Shown in pieces: positions 49,201-58,679 of a DNA stretch of 64,000 bases. The notes below the pieces were generated by a model. That model had not been told where the DNA came from. It was given only the letters and a program-made list of their open reading frames with translations, and ran no database searches. The position numbers and the translations under genes are program-made. Source of the DNA: Pieris napi (taxonomy: Eukaryota; Arthropoda; Insecta; Lepidoptera; Pieridae); assembly GCF_905475465.1 (NCBI RefSeq), contig NC_062251.1, positions 6,317,001-6,381,000 on the forward strand, in the 5' to 3' direction. The first letter of the stretch is position 1; every line of letters begins with the position of its first letter.

Positions 49201-49836
49201 TACCATATTACCAGTACATGGGTGTTTTTTAATGATAATTTTGGCCTGACAGATTTAGGAATTTTTCACTACATAAGCAAGTAAACTATTGTGTAAAACT
49301 ACATATTATTATTATTTTTGTTTTTAAATGCACACTGACAAAACACATACAAATACTTGCAGAGAATACACAACATAGTAGGTATACTTATGTTTACAAA
49401 GTAGGATTTGATTAATTTTATAATACTATTTATTATATTATTGCTATAACTCACTATTACTGTGTAACTTACAAAACACTAGTATTTGATGCATCTGTGA
49501 TGATCTGCTCTAGAAGAGAAACTGTGGCTACGGCAATCTTATTGGATCCTTGCAGCTTCCTATAATAAATAGAGATGATCAACAAAAAATTAACACATCA
49601 ACAACTATTATCTCTTATACTTCTGTAGATAGAAATATCTGCAACTTACGAATATTACTTTATAAATAAAACAAGGTATCTGATGCTATGCATCTTCGTA
49701 AAAGTTGGAATATATGAGTTTAAAACAGGATATATATTAGAATGTTTTACCCTGTCCGTATATCAGATACAAATTTCACAATGTTTTCAATACTCTTCTC
49801 ATCCAAATCTGGCGAATTACATTCTTGGGGTGGCAT
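40200..49836 (-). CDS. eIF2B2: Translation initiation factor eIF2B subunit beta (complete, 10 exons)
   Basis: eIF2B is the cytoplasmic guanine-nucleotide exchange factor that reloads eIF2 with GTP, and the beta subunit belongs to its regulatory alpha/beta/delta core. Exons: 49836-49751, 49559-49473, 48655-48523, 48374-48258, 47267-47091, 45610-45515, 44077-43979, 43114-43014, 41791-41705, 40272-40200. They sum to 1056 nt, i.e. 351 residues plus stop, the same length as I recall for the vertebrate protein. All introns are GT-AG with matching phases. Family motifs in order: helical N-terminus with NMVRRVLRAIRDE (about 82-94), IHADDVILTYG (about 161-171), KILLVEGPKHAE (189-200), MAVRLSTQGV, GGAVLGDGGLLAV (243-255), LSPLYKLSP, DFVPPDHVTLFITN and GGSSPSYIYRLLSELYDP near the end. 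No frameshift or missing block was seen. Introns hold PLE, SINE, LINE and MITE copies. Confidence 0.95.
40385..40860 (-). mobile_element. Penelope-like element, C-terminus and 3' end
   Basis: The minus strand encodes FFPRLVREAIEIKKHPNFNR, EDGLKLSNTWDPI and SHFCQNPPSFSRYHS before a stop. The EAIEI..H.NFNREDG..L...W motif is the segment that follows the GIY-YIG domain in Penelope-like retroelements, and the CGAAACGTCGG motif of their 3' region follows. It lies within the eIF2B-beta gene, in the intron between exons 9 and 10. RT and most of the endonuclease are missing. Confidence 0.75.
40866..41135. mobile_element. MITE-like repeat, relative of 15590-15990
   Basis: ATCGGTTGTCTGTAAAGTCG and AACGTGACAACGTCACG on the left, with GACGTTGTCAAGTC on the right, form an imperfect inverted repeat. 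The GC-rich interior (GAAGAGCGCGGAGTCCGATT) has no coding pattern. Confidence 0.45.
41290..41535 (+). mobile_element. LINE 3' end, family C
   Basis: Shares ACTCGTGAACGGGTGCTACT and GTCATGTGGAACATGGTGTA with the 34840 copy, then runs into a GAAGT-family fragment at about 41540. In an eIF2B-beta intron. Confidence 0.55.
41540..41668 (-). mobile_element. GAAGT-family partial copy (TTC core)
   Basis: Shares TCTCGGAAATCTAAAGTTTT and TTGCCAAAGAAGTTTCACTT with 26064-26430. It ends about 35 bases from eIF2B-beta exon 9. Confidence 0.5.
41705..41791 (-). CDS. eIF2B2: eIF2B-beta exon 9
   Basis: It encodes SGESAVAQVFAPMCDFVPPD and HVTLFITN, matching the conserved DYVPPELITLFISN block. The acceptor is ATGTTTCAG and the donor TT|GTAAGT. 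Confidence 0.95.
41880..42080 (-). mobile_element. LINE 3' end, family C
   Basis: Minus-strand copy: AGTACACTTATGAACGTCAG, then ACTACCAGTTCGCAAGTCAA and TTGAACTGGAGCAAATCGAT. It lies just upstream of eIF2B-beta exon 9 within the intron. Confidence 0.55.
42382..42664 (+). mobile_element. tRNA-derived SINE copy in an eIF2B-beta intron
   Basis: Head TTGGCTTAGTGGCTTCAGCG, box B GGTTCGATCCC, end TAAGCGCCACTGA. Slightly diverged. Antisense to the host gene. Confidence 0.8.
42812..42975 (-). mobile_element. Fragment of third Helitron-like family
   Basis: Reverse-strand AATAGGGGTTGATCGTAGAG, then GACACCCCTTATCACTTAGG, in the same order as 12035-12358 reversed. It ends about 40 bases from eIF2B-beta exon 8, on the intron side. 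Confidence 0.5.
43014..43114 (-). CDS. eIF2B2: eIF2B-beta exon 8
   Basis: The acceptor is TTTTTTTTCAG, and the exon encodes VIALSPLYKLSPLHSCDHTH and FNALSPPYTALPY. Without splicing the frame stops one codon on, but the strong donor T|GTAAGT and the downstream exon show that it continues. Confidence 0.92.
43939..43965. repeat. AAAT microsatellite
   Basis: Six tandem (TAAA)-type units just downstream of eIF2B-beta exon 7 on the intron side. Confidence 0.7.
43979..44077 (-). CDS. eIF2B2: eIF2B-beta exon 7
   Basis: It has 33 codons, including GVRSTLAGGAVLGDGGLLAV and ARHYSVP, the strongly conserved G...V..DGGL motif. The donor is CCT|GTAAGT. Confidence 0.95.
44459..44535 (-). mobile_element. 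LINE 3' end, family B (internally deleted)
   Basis: Contains CAGGCTCGCCTGATGTTAAA fused to GTGCGTTGCCGGCCTCTTA; the middle of the family sequence is deleted. In an eIF2B-beta intron. Confidence 0.5.
44950..45458 (+). mobile_element. GAAGT-family element with duplicated right end
   Basis: Left motif GAAGTGAAACTTC (44986-44998) after GTGTACTAGGTGTACACGCG. Two successive right ends GATAAAGAAGTTTCACTTC lie at 45351-45369 and 45440-45458, each preceded by AAGATGGCGCGTAAC. Confidence 0.6.
45515..45610 (-). CDS. eIF2B2: eIF2B-beta exon 6
   Basis: It has 32 codons: SAAMAVRLSTQGVNVTLVNG and AAVGALMPRVNK, corresponding to the A..L...G...T...DAA...M.RVNK region of the family. The donor is AAG|GTAAAA. 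Confidence 0.93.
45680..46050 (+). mobile_element. GAAGT-family element (TAT/ATA core) in an eIF2B-beta intron
   Basis: Near-identical to 23338-23695; termini GAAGTTATACTTC (45713-45725) and a decayed GAAGTATAACTTT (46035-46047). It starts about 70 bases upstream (transcript sense) of eIF2B-beta exon 6. Confidence 0.7.
47091..47267 (-). CDS. eIF2B2: eIF2B-beta exon 5
   Basis: It has 59 codons, phase 0 at both ends, and contains AKEHIHADDVILTYGASSLV and MKILLVEGPKHAE, the start of the Rossmann-like domain. The acceptor is CCAATTTCAG and the donor GAG|GTGAGG. Confidence 0.95.
47388..47652. mobile_element. TIR element, same family, in an eIF2B-beta intron
   Basis: Left GCGTTCAAGTATTACGTAAC, a 13-base G run, right GACGTAATACTTGAA. 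It starts about 120 bases from exon 5. Confidence 0.65.
48258..48374 (-). CDS. eIF2B2: eIF2B-beta exon 4
   Basis: It has 39 codons in phase 0, encoding the variable linker (SSEYSGDSLQRLVLAAPSRR...) and ending REPIRDHIAE. The donor GAG|GTACCT is weak but the frame and family context require it. Confidence 0.88.
48523..48655 (-). CDS. eIF2B2: eIF2B-beta exon 3
   Basis: It encodes CLVNAVRGTGRRITKALPQE and LIAANMVRRVLRAIRDEQ, matching the conserved NMVRRVL..IR.E segment of the family. The acceptor is CTTCATAG and the donor CAG|GTATAA. Confidence 0.95.
49473..49559 (-). CDS. eIF2B2: eIF2B-beta exon 2
   Basis: The acceptor is TTTATTATAG and the donor TTTT|GTAAGT. It encodes KLQGSNKIAVATVSLLEQII and TDASNTSV, part of the N-terminal helical domain. 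Confidence 0.9.
49751..49836 (-). CDS. eIF2B2: eIF2B-beta exon 1
   Basis: ATG at 49836; encodes MPPQECNSPDLDEKSIENIV and the following KFVSDIRT. The donor is AGG|GTAAAA. It ends in phase 2. Confidence 0.9.
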
Positions 49837-50099
49837 ATTGATAGTTATGAAATAATAAGTTAGTTAACTTTTTTGAGGTCAATATTTTAATATTTTTTTA
49901 CGACAATAATTCGATTCATAACATAACCTTACAAGTACAACACAAACTTTTGCTAGTGTAAACTGTTAATGTCATATGTCAATTCATTCAATTCATAAGC
50001 CAGTGTCAAATATCAATTATTACAATATTCTTTTGTTTATTTTCTTTCGTGCTAGTGCCGTGAGCCGTCATTAAATAATAAAATATCAAACAAAACTCG

Positions 50100-50440
50100 T
50101 TTTTTTTTTTATAGAACGGGGGGCAAACTGGCAGGAGCCAGGAGGCTCACCTGATGTAAAGTGATACCGCCGCCCATGGACACTTTCAATGCCAGAGGGC
50201 TCGCGAGTGCGTTGCCGGCCTTTTAAGAATTGGTACGCTCTTTTCTTGAAGGACCGTAAGTCGAATTGGTTCGGAAATACTTCAGTGGGCAGCTGGTTCT
50301 ACATAGTGGTGGTGCGCGGCAAAAACTGCCTTGAAAAACGCTCAGTTGTGGAACGGCGGACGTCGAGGTGATACGGGTGGAATTTCGTATTCTGTCTCGA
50401 CGTCCGATGATGAAATCTCCGCACTCTGAACTCTTACGCA
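50100..50440 (-). mobile_element. LINE 3' end, family B (WNQLP tail)
   Basis: The minus strand encodes relics of a LINE C-terminus (NQLPTEVFPNQFDL and SFKKRAYQFLKGRQRTRE) and ends in a poly(A) tail seen as a T run at 50099-50111. It lies between the divergent eIF2B-beta and ankyrin genes. Shorter copies occur elsewhere in the window. Confidence 0.7.
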
Positions 50441-50593
50441 TACCTAAAAATTTGTATGGTATTCAAATATTTAAGGTGTTGCATTAGATAGATATAAAGT
50501 AGGTAAGAGTTAGTGGCACTATTAACACCCAACCCGGACTATTTTAGATTAAATAATAAAAACTAACATAATATAAGATGTTTTTATTTAATA

Positions 50594-50906
<313 letters not shown>

Positions 50907-51140
50907 TTAAAATCTAGCAAAAAGAGCTTACATAATATTTGCTTTAAAAAATCTTTGATATCTCATATATTTCGCATGAAAGTTTTGTACAGCGGAAATG
51001 TTTAATAAGAGTAAGCAGTCTTTACAATTTACACTTTCCAGCATTCATTATATATTATTACAATATCCTGGTAAAAACTAGTGCCTGAGTCGAAAAAGAA
51101 CTGTCATGACATTTGAGGTATACCCTGTTTTCCAATTACA

Positions 51141-51312
51141 GCCCTGCGATTCTGAAACTCACTTTTCGAACTCACACAGCGGTTTTCGCATCGGCGGTCG
51201 CTCTCAAATCAGTCGTAAGCGGTCATTTTATGATTTGGCATTCTGATAAACAATAAACTACAAGCTCCCAGCCCAAGCCCCCCACCTTTTCAGAATGCCA
51301 AATCATAAAATT
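51141..51312. mobile_element. Partial copy of the foldback MITE, upstream of the ankyrin gene
   Basis: Matches 57663-57896 from GCCCTGCGATTCTG through the hairpin centre to GAATGCCAAATCATAAAA, then ends. It lies about 320 bases before the ankyrin ATG. Confidence 0.7.
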
Positions 51313-51534
51313 GCAATATATAATTTTGTCAGTTTTCACAGAGTAGATACTTGACAGTTGACTTATTATGTTTGAAGTTTGCTGTTCAAATCGATCTTTC
51401 GAATATATTTTGGAACATATTTAATAAATATTTTATTTACACCTACTTTTTAAGCATTTATTACTCCTTAATCAAATACATGTATGGTAGTTAAATTAAT
51501 CTATAATTGGTTAATTTCTATAATCCGTTGTTCT

Positions 51535-51545
51535 ACTCAGTTATC
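51535..51545 (+). promoter_or_regulatory. Candidate initiator of the ankyrin gene
   Basis: TCAGTT at 51537-51542 matches the arthropod initiator and lies about 90 bases before the ATG. No TATA box or DPE was recognised at the standard distance. Confidence 0.3.
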
Positions 51546-51630
51546 GTATATTGTATGTTTGCAACGCTTGAGCGGTTTATAGTCGCGAAAAAATGACTTA
51601 AAAATTAAAGTTTTGTGTTAAAAGTACAAA

Positions 51631-51681
51631 ATGGACCTTTCCCCAGATGAAGAGAACTTCCAAGGTCGGCTCCTACATCAG
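51631..51681 (+). CDS. Ankyrin gene exon 1
   Basis: ATG context AAAATGG (A at -3, G at +4) is strong. It encodes 17 residues, MDLSPDEENFQGRLLHQ. The donor is CAG|GTAATG. Confidence 0.85.
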
Positions 51682-54600
51682 GTAATGTTGAATTATATTA
51701 GATTTTAATCATATAATTAACAATCGTTATGCGCGATTTTGAAGTGTTAAAAAATAAGTGGGAAGGCAGTTCTTTCGCAATTTGACTGAATCATACAGTA
51801 TTGTCATTTATTTACGCTATTGTTGAACAATATATAGGTAGATTCATTCGAAAAATACAATAGGCCTTTGTAGTAATGTCATGACTTTATGAAACATATT
51901 GTTATAATTAAATCCAAGAAGTTACAAAAAAAATATTGTGAAGTTAGAAAATTCAAATGGCAAACAAACTTAAAAATTTCAATAGCAATAGTTTGTAAAA
52001 TTTAAGTCTGAATATAAATGTCTGTTAAACCAATACTAGGAATGTAACTGATATTCCCAAATGAGACTTAGAGCAATTGTTGAATCCTGTAAGTCAGAAT
52101 TCAGTACATTTTTGACATGGAAGTCAGACTTAGCATTAATTATTGTTTCGGAATCATACCTACAATGACTTAGTATTGGTATAATAGTTTAAATTTTATA
52201 TTTCAAGTAATTCTTTATGTAGTTAAGAAGCTGTTGCATACATAATTGTATAAAATAATGAGATATAGATAATATAAAGATAGGCTTGTGCTTATTAATT
52301 TACTTGGCTAGGCAAAGTGAAGGAAATGTTATAGAAAAATTGCATGTAATTATTTTACAGATTCTCTAGCAGAGTAGCTAAGTGTATACTTGTATCCATG
52401 TTATGTATAACTTACAGGTGTAAGGTTGTGTTAGGACTTTATACCAATACATACCTATTTAGTATTCAAACAACTCATATGCGTGTTGTAACAAGTTTTT
52501 CAATCAAATACAATTTAATTTTATTCATTTTTATTCTAGTTTTCATAAGTTGTAGTTAAATAATAAATGTCATTTATTATTTAACTACAACTTATGATCA
52601 TGTGTGTACATGATTTATTAGTATTTGTTTTATAATGTATGATTAAAAAAATATTTCAGTTATTATTATATATATATATATATATATTATATCTAAACTA
52701 ATATTATTAAGAGGTAAGAGTTATGATTGTAACAAATAAACTCAAAAAGTACTGTACCAATTTCCAAAATATATTCCCAGCCATGTGAAGGGAGTCTAGT
52801 ATATTATAAATAAGTATTTAAGAGCAAGTTTATGTGTATTAACCCCGTCTGTTCACCAATGGATTAATTATTTTCTGTGTGCGACGAACACTTAGTGAAG
52901 GAAGAATAACTTGAGTGAACTAGCCCTAATACTAATGAAACTTAACAGGCTGCATTGTGGGACAACTTGGAACTGCTCCAAGAGTTGATAGCTACTGGGG
53001 CCGAGGTTGATGCGAGGGATCAACATAATCGAAGTGCGCTTCATGCAGCTGCCCTCGCTGAACGCAGTAGCTGTTTGTCAGCGCTGTGCGCTGGTGGGGC
53101 TGATGTGAATGCTAAGTCTGATGATGTCACGGGTGGCAAGGTAACTTAATGGCCGCCTATTTAATTTGAATCCGTCAAAACTAAACACTACCAACCAAGG
53201 GTGGATCTAGAATTCGCAGCAGAGGCAGTAGTTAAACTCAAAGTCAAAATAACTTTATTTTTTATAGGTTAAAGACGTACACTTATGAACGTGAACAGAA
53301 AAGATTATAAAGTTACATTTACTACCAGATCGCTAGTGAAGTGCGTAGAGCGGGCAAGAGAAACTGCCAAGAAACTCTCCGCCACTCTTTGTATTCGCTA
53401 AGTTTTAAGTCATACAAATTGTTTGAACTGGAGCAAATCAATCTCATTAAATAAACGCAAGGTCCTTCTTAAGTCCAACAGATAACAAAAATAAGTACAA
53501 TACACAAAAAATATATTTTCCTTTGTGTACGCTACTAAGAACAAAATACGCGTTTATAAAAACTTTATCAGATCTTATTGTGGTAGAAATAGTATTATTG
53601 TTACTATACTCTTTCGTTCCTTTCTGTCACATTGAGAATTTGCTGTGATAAAAAAAGACAGATAAATATATATACAGACTACCTGGTGCCTGCGACTTCG
53701 TCTGCGCAGGATTACAATAATATTTGTCCAAATGATGTAGCGTGAAAGACATATTTTATCTACATTAAATACCAAAAGCGATAAAAGCTATTTTCATTTA
53801 GTAATCTAATTATTACTACCAAATGTGCATTTGAAATAAATTATCAAGTTTTATTGTAGTTATGGTTCACTATTTTTGCTATGATGACTTATACATAAGA
53901 TATAGATATATAGTGTGGCTGTGGATTTTTTGTAGGACTATTTAAGGTAAACATTTCCATCATACATTATAAGCTATATCAACCAAGTTTCTAGGCTTAA
54001 CACTAGACCAAATCTTAATTGGAAACAACACATTTTAACGATATGCACGCGCCTAAATAAATTGTTTTTGCTTTGAGTCAAACTCGCAAAGTGGCTTCAA
54101 AACACGCAGCAATCATTGCTTATCACGGCTATGTTGCCTCAGTTTTGCGCTATGGTATCCTTTTATGGGGAAATTCGGTAGATGTGAGTAAAGTTTTTAT
54201 TACTCAGAAAAAATGTATTAGGGCTATCATGGGCGTTGGACCCCTTATAAGTTGTAGACCAATTTTCCACGAACTGGGTATTCTGACAGTACCAAGTCTG
54301 TATATCTATGAAGCAGTTATGACTGTCAAGAAGCATCCACAATTCTTTAAAACTTACAAAGAAACTTGCTTTTATATACCGAGGGATCCAACACGGCTGC
54401 GGGTGCCTGCATGTTGCACCGCGCTATACTCGAAGAATTGTTACGCCATGGCTGTGAGAATATTTAATCACCTTCCTAAAAATTATAGATCACTGCCATG
54501 TAATGTTTTCAAGGGGAAGGTGATTAGATTTTTAAAGTCAAGGTGCTTCTACAGCGTAACCGAGTATTTAGAATATAAGTTTAACAATTACTCATAAATT

Positions 54601-55566
54601 ACTTCTTATTATGACATTTGCATGCCTGTTATTGTATGGCTGATTGTGCGGACTTTTCTTGTTGTTGTTTTTATTTTATTTTGTACCAGTATCATGGCAA
54701 ATAAAGGATTTATTATTATTATTATTTTTTATATGCGTAGCTCTAGTGGTTTTGGCAGCGCACGCCAGAACAGCTCGCAGATTGTACATTTTTTCCTACT
54801 TGATAGTTTGGACAATTCACACAATATCTTTATAAATGGTAGCCTATGTATTGTTCTGATGTATAAGCTAATTGTAAAATTTCATTAAAATCCACTCAGT
54901 AGTTTATAAGTGAAAGAGTAACAAACATCCATACATACTTACAAACATTTGCGTTTATAATATATACAATACAAATAATTAATATATAGATTTACTAGCA
55001 GACCGGCCAAGCGTTGCTGAGGCAAAGGTTTTTGTTATATTACATAGTAGTAAACTATTCAAGAGAAACGGTAGGAGAACTTATGTGAAAGGTAGATAGC
55101 TTATGTGAAACGTTGGTACTTTCAAGTTTTCAACACAGCGCCATCTGTTAGAATTGTATCAAATAAAAAACAAATATTTGCAATAAAATAATATTGCGGG
55201 TATAAATTGAGATGTAAGCTATCCTATCTTTTAAGTTGGATCAAACTACACACGGTGTGCAAATTTGATTGATATCGGTTCGGTAGTTTAGGTGTCCATA
55301 GTGGACAAACAACGTGACACGTAATTTATATATATTAAGATAAGCATGATCAAGCGTGTCTGTCTGGAATTTTTTTTTTAACATCGAGCATTAATTTCAG
55401 ACACCCTTGCATATCGCGGCTGAATGCGGTCATGCTGAGAATGTCACAGTGTTAATATCAGCAGGTGCCGATATTACAGCATTAACAGGTGCTGGAGATA
55501 CAGCATTGACCTTAGCTGAACGATCCCGGCATAGGCATGCGGCGAACGTCCTACGTAATGCTAGAG
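51631..55566 (+). CDS. Ankyrin-repeat protein, first three coding exons (3' part not found)
   Basis: Exons 51631-51681, 52949-53140 and 55401-55566 join in frame (phases 0, 0, then 1 onward) with GT-AG introns. The first 136 residues form about three ankyrin repeats: AALWDNLELLQELIATGAEV (18-37), RSALHAAALAERSSCLSALC with GGADVNAK (45-72), TPLHIAAECGHAENVTVLIS with AGADI (82-106), then GDTALTLAERSRHRHAANVL (113-132). TPLHIAA and GADV/I are textbook ankyrin signatures, so a protein-protein interaction scaffold is likely. I do not recognise the orthologue. The third exon has a good donor (AGAG|GTAAGT), so more coding exons must follow; none was securely found in the remaining 8.4 kb. The gene is divergent from eIF2B-beta. 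Confidence 0.88.
52543..52597. repeat. 55-bp perfect palindrome in ankyrin intron 1
   Basis: Two 27-base arms beginning TCATAAGTTGTAGTTAAA are exact reverse complements around a single T. Such a near-zero-loop hairpin is expected to be unstable, so it may be young. Confidence 0.9.
52660..52690. repeat. TA microsatellite
   Basis: About 13 uninterrupted TA units in ankyrin intron 1. Confidence 0.8.
52949..53140 (+). CDS. Ankyrin gene exon 2
   Basis: It has 64 codons, phase 0 at both ends; the acceptor is AACTTAACAG and the donor AAG|GTAACT. It carries the first ankyrin repeat and most of the second. Confidence 0.9.
53235..53450 (-). mobile_element. LINE 3' end, family C
   Basis: Minus-strand copy in intron 2 of the ankyrin gene, with the ACTTATGAACGTGAACAGAA and AACTGGAGCAAATCAATC blocks. 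It begins about 95 bases after exon 2. Confidence 0.55.
53940..54730 (+). mobile_element. LINE 3' fragment (RT C-terminus)
   Basis: Starts with a frame-shifted FLGLTLD...LNWKQHI motif and continues in the 54073-54597 frame with YHGYVASVLRYGILLWGNS and VPACCTALYSKNCYAMAVRI, typical of the region after the RT palm in CR1/jockey-type LINEs. The 3' UTR ends in AATAAAGGATTTATTATTATT. It is dead: most of ORF2 is missing and at least one frameshift is present. It lies in intron 2 of the ankyrin gene. Confidence 0.75.
54995..55317 (-). mobile_element. Helitron-like element copy 6
   Basis: Reverse orientation in intron 2 of the ankyrin gene, ending about 80 bases before exon 3. A small internal deletion removes the middle block. 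Confidence 0.65.
55401..55566 (+). CDS. Ankyrin gene exon 3
   Basis: It is 166 nt long (55 codons + 1). The acceptor is TTAATTTCAG and the donor AGAG|GTAAGT. It starts TPLHIAAECGH and ends ANVLRNAR. Confidence 0.9.
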
Positions 55567-55794
55567 GTAAGTTAGATGTAATTACAGTGTAAACTCTTTA
55601 TAACGAAATCTCGATGTAATAGAGAGTTTTCGTTATAGGGAAAGAAGATAAATAATACACGTAATACACGATAGGTGACGATGGTGCGTTTAGTAACTGA
55701 GACCAAAACTTCCTACAGGCAATGTAATTCTATTTTAATTGAAAGAAAAAATAAAGATCCCTACTAAAACTACAATAATGTTTAAAACACTTTT

Positions 55795-56290
55795 TTAACG
55801 GATTTGAATTTATGTTTTATTATAAATTTACAATTATTTTACATAATTTTGTGACACACACTAGATAGGCCGAATCACTACATACGCTTTGACCAACCGA
55901 AAGTACTTGCGAAACAAAAAAAAATTCTTCCCAAGATTGGTAGCAATCCAATAATATCCAAATTAAAATCTCAAGATAAAGAATCCGCGCAAAGTAGAGG
56001 ACACCGTGAGCCATTTCTGCCAAAACCCTCCATCTTTTAGTTGATACCAACTCCGGGGAAATAAATACAGATAACACAACTTTTTCTACAGCTGTGATAC
56101 TTTTTGACATTCAACACCTTTTGTCTTCAGTCACCGTGACCACGCACGCTGTAAAGCACGCGAAACGTCGGTTTAATTTAAAATTATGTAAAAAAATTGT
56201 AAATTAATAATAATAAAACATAACTTCAAATCCGTTAAAAAGTGTTTGCTATGTTTAAAAGTTATGTCAATAAAAGACAATACTATGTTA
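55795..56290 (+). mobile_element. Penelope-like element, degraded 3' end
   Basis: Plus-strand relative of 40385-40860. FDQPKVLA- and FFPRLV-like pieces are recognisable with deletions, followed by the SHFCQNPPSF segment and CGCGAAACGTCGG. Confidence 0.65.
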
Positions 56291-56403
56291 CCCAAGGTGT
56301 AAAAAATGCATATGAAATATCTTTCATCGCATGCGCTGCGAAAACTATTGATGATAGAACAAATTTTTTTTCCACACTATTAAAGAATATATAACAATCT
56401 ACA

Positions 56404-56697
56404 AAAAGCAGTGTTGGCCTAATGGCTTCAGTGTGCGATTCTCATACCTGAGGTCGTAGGTTCGATCCCCGGCTGTGCACCAATGGACTTTCTTTCTATG
56501 TGCGCATTTAACATTTGCTCGAACGGTGAAGGAAAACATCGTGAGGAAACCGACATGTCTTAGACCCAAAAAGTCGACGGCGTGTGTCAGGCACTGGAGG
56601 CTGATCACCTACTTGCCTATTAGATTTAAAAATGATCATGAAACAGATTCAGAAATCTGATGCCATGACCTAAAGAGGTTGTAGCGCCACTGTTTTT
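56404..56697 (+). mobile_element. tRNA-derived SINE copy
   Basis: Full-length relative of 61286-61574, with TTGGCCTAATGGCTTCAGTG head, box B GGTTCGATCCC and GTAGCGCCACTG end. Confidence 0.8.
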
Positions 56698-56754
56698 TTT
56701 TAGTTTAGCTCAGTGATTAGCATGGTCGGCTGCAAATCAGGAGGTTTCGGTTTA

Positions 56755-56880
56755 GTTACTATTATGTGGTGTAAGTAGAAAATAATATTAACAATAACGC
56801 GTAATTCAATCCCCGCCCCGCATCGTAACGTTTTACGAAGAAAAAAAATTCGTTACGTAATACTTGAACGCTCCCCAAAG
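56755..56880. mobile_element. TIR element, same family, half copy
   Basis: Reverse-oriented half: TTCAATCCCCGCCCCGCATC, then CGTAATACTTGAACGCTCCC. Confidence 0.55.
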
Positions 56881-57599
56881 ACAGAGTGGGACAGGAAATT
56901 AAAATTTGACTTTCTCTAAATATAAGTTATACTTTGTAAAAATTTACTCTCATCATTTTTCCCTAACGCGCCAAAAGAAGTATAACTTTATAATTACAAG
57001 AAATAATATTTATAATTTAACCTAGCTTATAAATACAAAAAAAGAATAAAAACATTAACTTACCCTAAAATATATAATTAAAAGGAGTCCCTTTAGGCAA
57101 GGTTCCGAAGATACTAGCAGCGTTCACCCTTTGATTAGCTAGACTAATTCTCTGTCAGAGGTAGCTGCCAGCTCTTCGGTCTCCTGTGTTGTAGAAATAT
57201 TATACATGGCAAAACAACGTTTGCCGGGTCTGCTAGTTATATACAGGGTGGTCAAAAAGTCGTGAATCAAACGCAAATAGGGGATAGATGAGGTCATCAG
57301 CTGCAAAAAATTGTTCTACGGGAGGTCTCTAAGCGCAACCCCTGCAGAGTTATAATTTATTTTGCGTTTTATAAGAAAATTGACTTTTTTTTACTTATTC
57401 TTATTAAAATTCGAAAATCCCTGCTTTATTCTTGCGTCTTTTCTTTTTTCTTAATTTCCTTTGTATTATGTGAACAACGTTTGAATCGGAGATAAAAAAT
57501 GTAAATTAATTCAAAATATATGGCAAATCCTCGACCATAATTATTAATCGACGAGTTATGTAAATAATATAATAAATTTGCGTTTATATTATCTATGTA

Positions 57600-57990
57600 C
57601 GCGAGCAAGTCACACTCCAAAGAGATTCCAATTATATCCCCAAACAGGCGCTTGATGCAGTACTGCCCTGCGATTCTGTAACTCACACAGCGGTTTTCGC
57701 ATCGGCGGTCGCTCTCAAATCAGTCGTGAAGCAGTCATTTTATGATTTGGCATTCTGATAAACAATAAACTACAAGCTCCCACCTTTTCAGAATGCCAAA
57801 TCATAAAATGACTGCTTCACGACTGATTTGAGAGCGACCGCCGATGCGAAAACCGCTGTGTGAGTTCGAAAAGTGAGTTACAGAATCGCAGGGCAGATGC
57901 AGATGAGGCAAAGAGAGCCGGAAAGACTTGGAGTAAGGCTCAAGACTGAATGCGATAGAGACTCACTGTGGACGCCCTATGCCCCATCTA
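57600..57990 (+). mobile_element. LINE tail interrupted by a MITE
   Basis: Removing the foldback element at 57663-57896 joins PKQALDA to DEAKRAGKTWSKAQD, and a further piece reads VDALCPI. These resemble RTE-like C-termini (AGKTW...AQ.R.RW...VDALCP.RG). Stops interrupt it, so it is an old relic. Confidence 0.45.
57663..57896. mobile_element. Foldback MITE (CTGCCCTGCGATTCTG ends)
   Basis: It is 234 bp long; the arms of about 100 bp fold on each other (CTGCCCTGCGATTCTGTAAC from both ends), and the left arm lacks about 14 bases present in the right. The flanks ATGCAGTA and ATGCAGAT suggest an imperfect 8-bp target duplication. It splits a LINE tail. Confidence 0.75.
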
Positions 57991-58679
57991 GGGGTTATAA
58001 GACATTAAGTTATGTACGTGAGCAAAGACGGGGTTTGTTAGTACATAGTTTTAAATGTTCGGATGAAACAAACAAATGTTTATTAACCTTGACGGTAATC
58101 GTTCAACGGTCATTGGTCAAACTACAGGTGTTAATGTTGCCATCTCATAAAAACTCCCAATTTAGTGTAAAAGTTTTGTATATTGATAATACTGAACACG
58201 AATAATACGTAATAGAAAAAAAATGGTTTGGAAAATACTTCGTGTAGTATTGGAAATAAACGGAATAACAAATATACAGCGTGTAGTAAACTATACAAAT
58301 TGTAAAGATAGTTAAGTCTTTACATGTCAATAACTTGAAGCAACGTATAGGAATACTTGATAAAACTTTAGTTTATTTTCTACCAAGGGATTTGTTTAAA
58401 GTTACAACAATCTACGAATCGTTTAAATTTCACGAGGCTAATTAAGAGGAGATATAATTTGTCATATATGTTTTAAGGAGTATAGTATATAATAGTAACA
58501 TGAGTTGTATGCCCACGTGCAAAGTCACACCGCCACATTGGCAGAAGAGTGCGTTAAAAGCTATATAAATAAGTTCAAATCACATTAAACTAAATCTACT
58601 ACTAGTTTCGTCCCTGAATCCTACCCATAGTACTTGAGAATGAGTTGCGCCAGCCCTGGTTTTGGTATTAATTATTAAT

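Noticed and set aside
57873..58205. 110-codon plus-strand frame starting in the foldback MITE
   Set aside because: Its start lies in the transposon end and the next part is a frame-shifted LINE tail.
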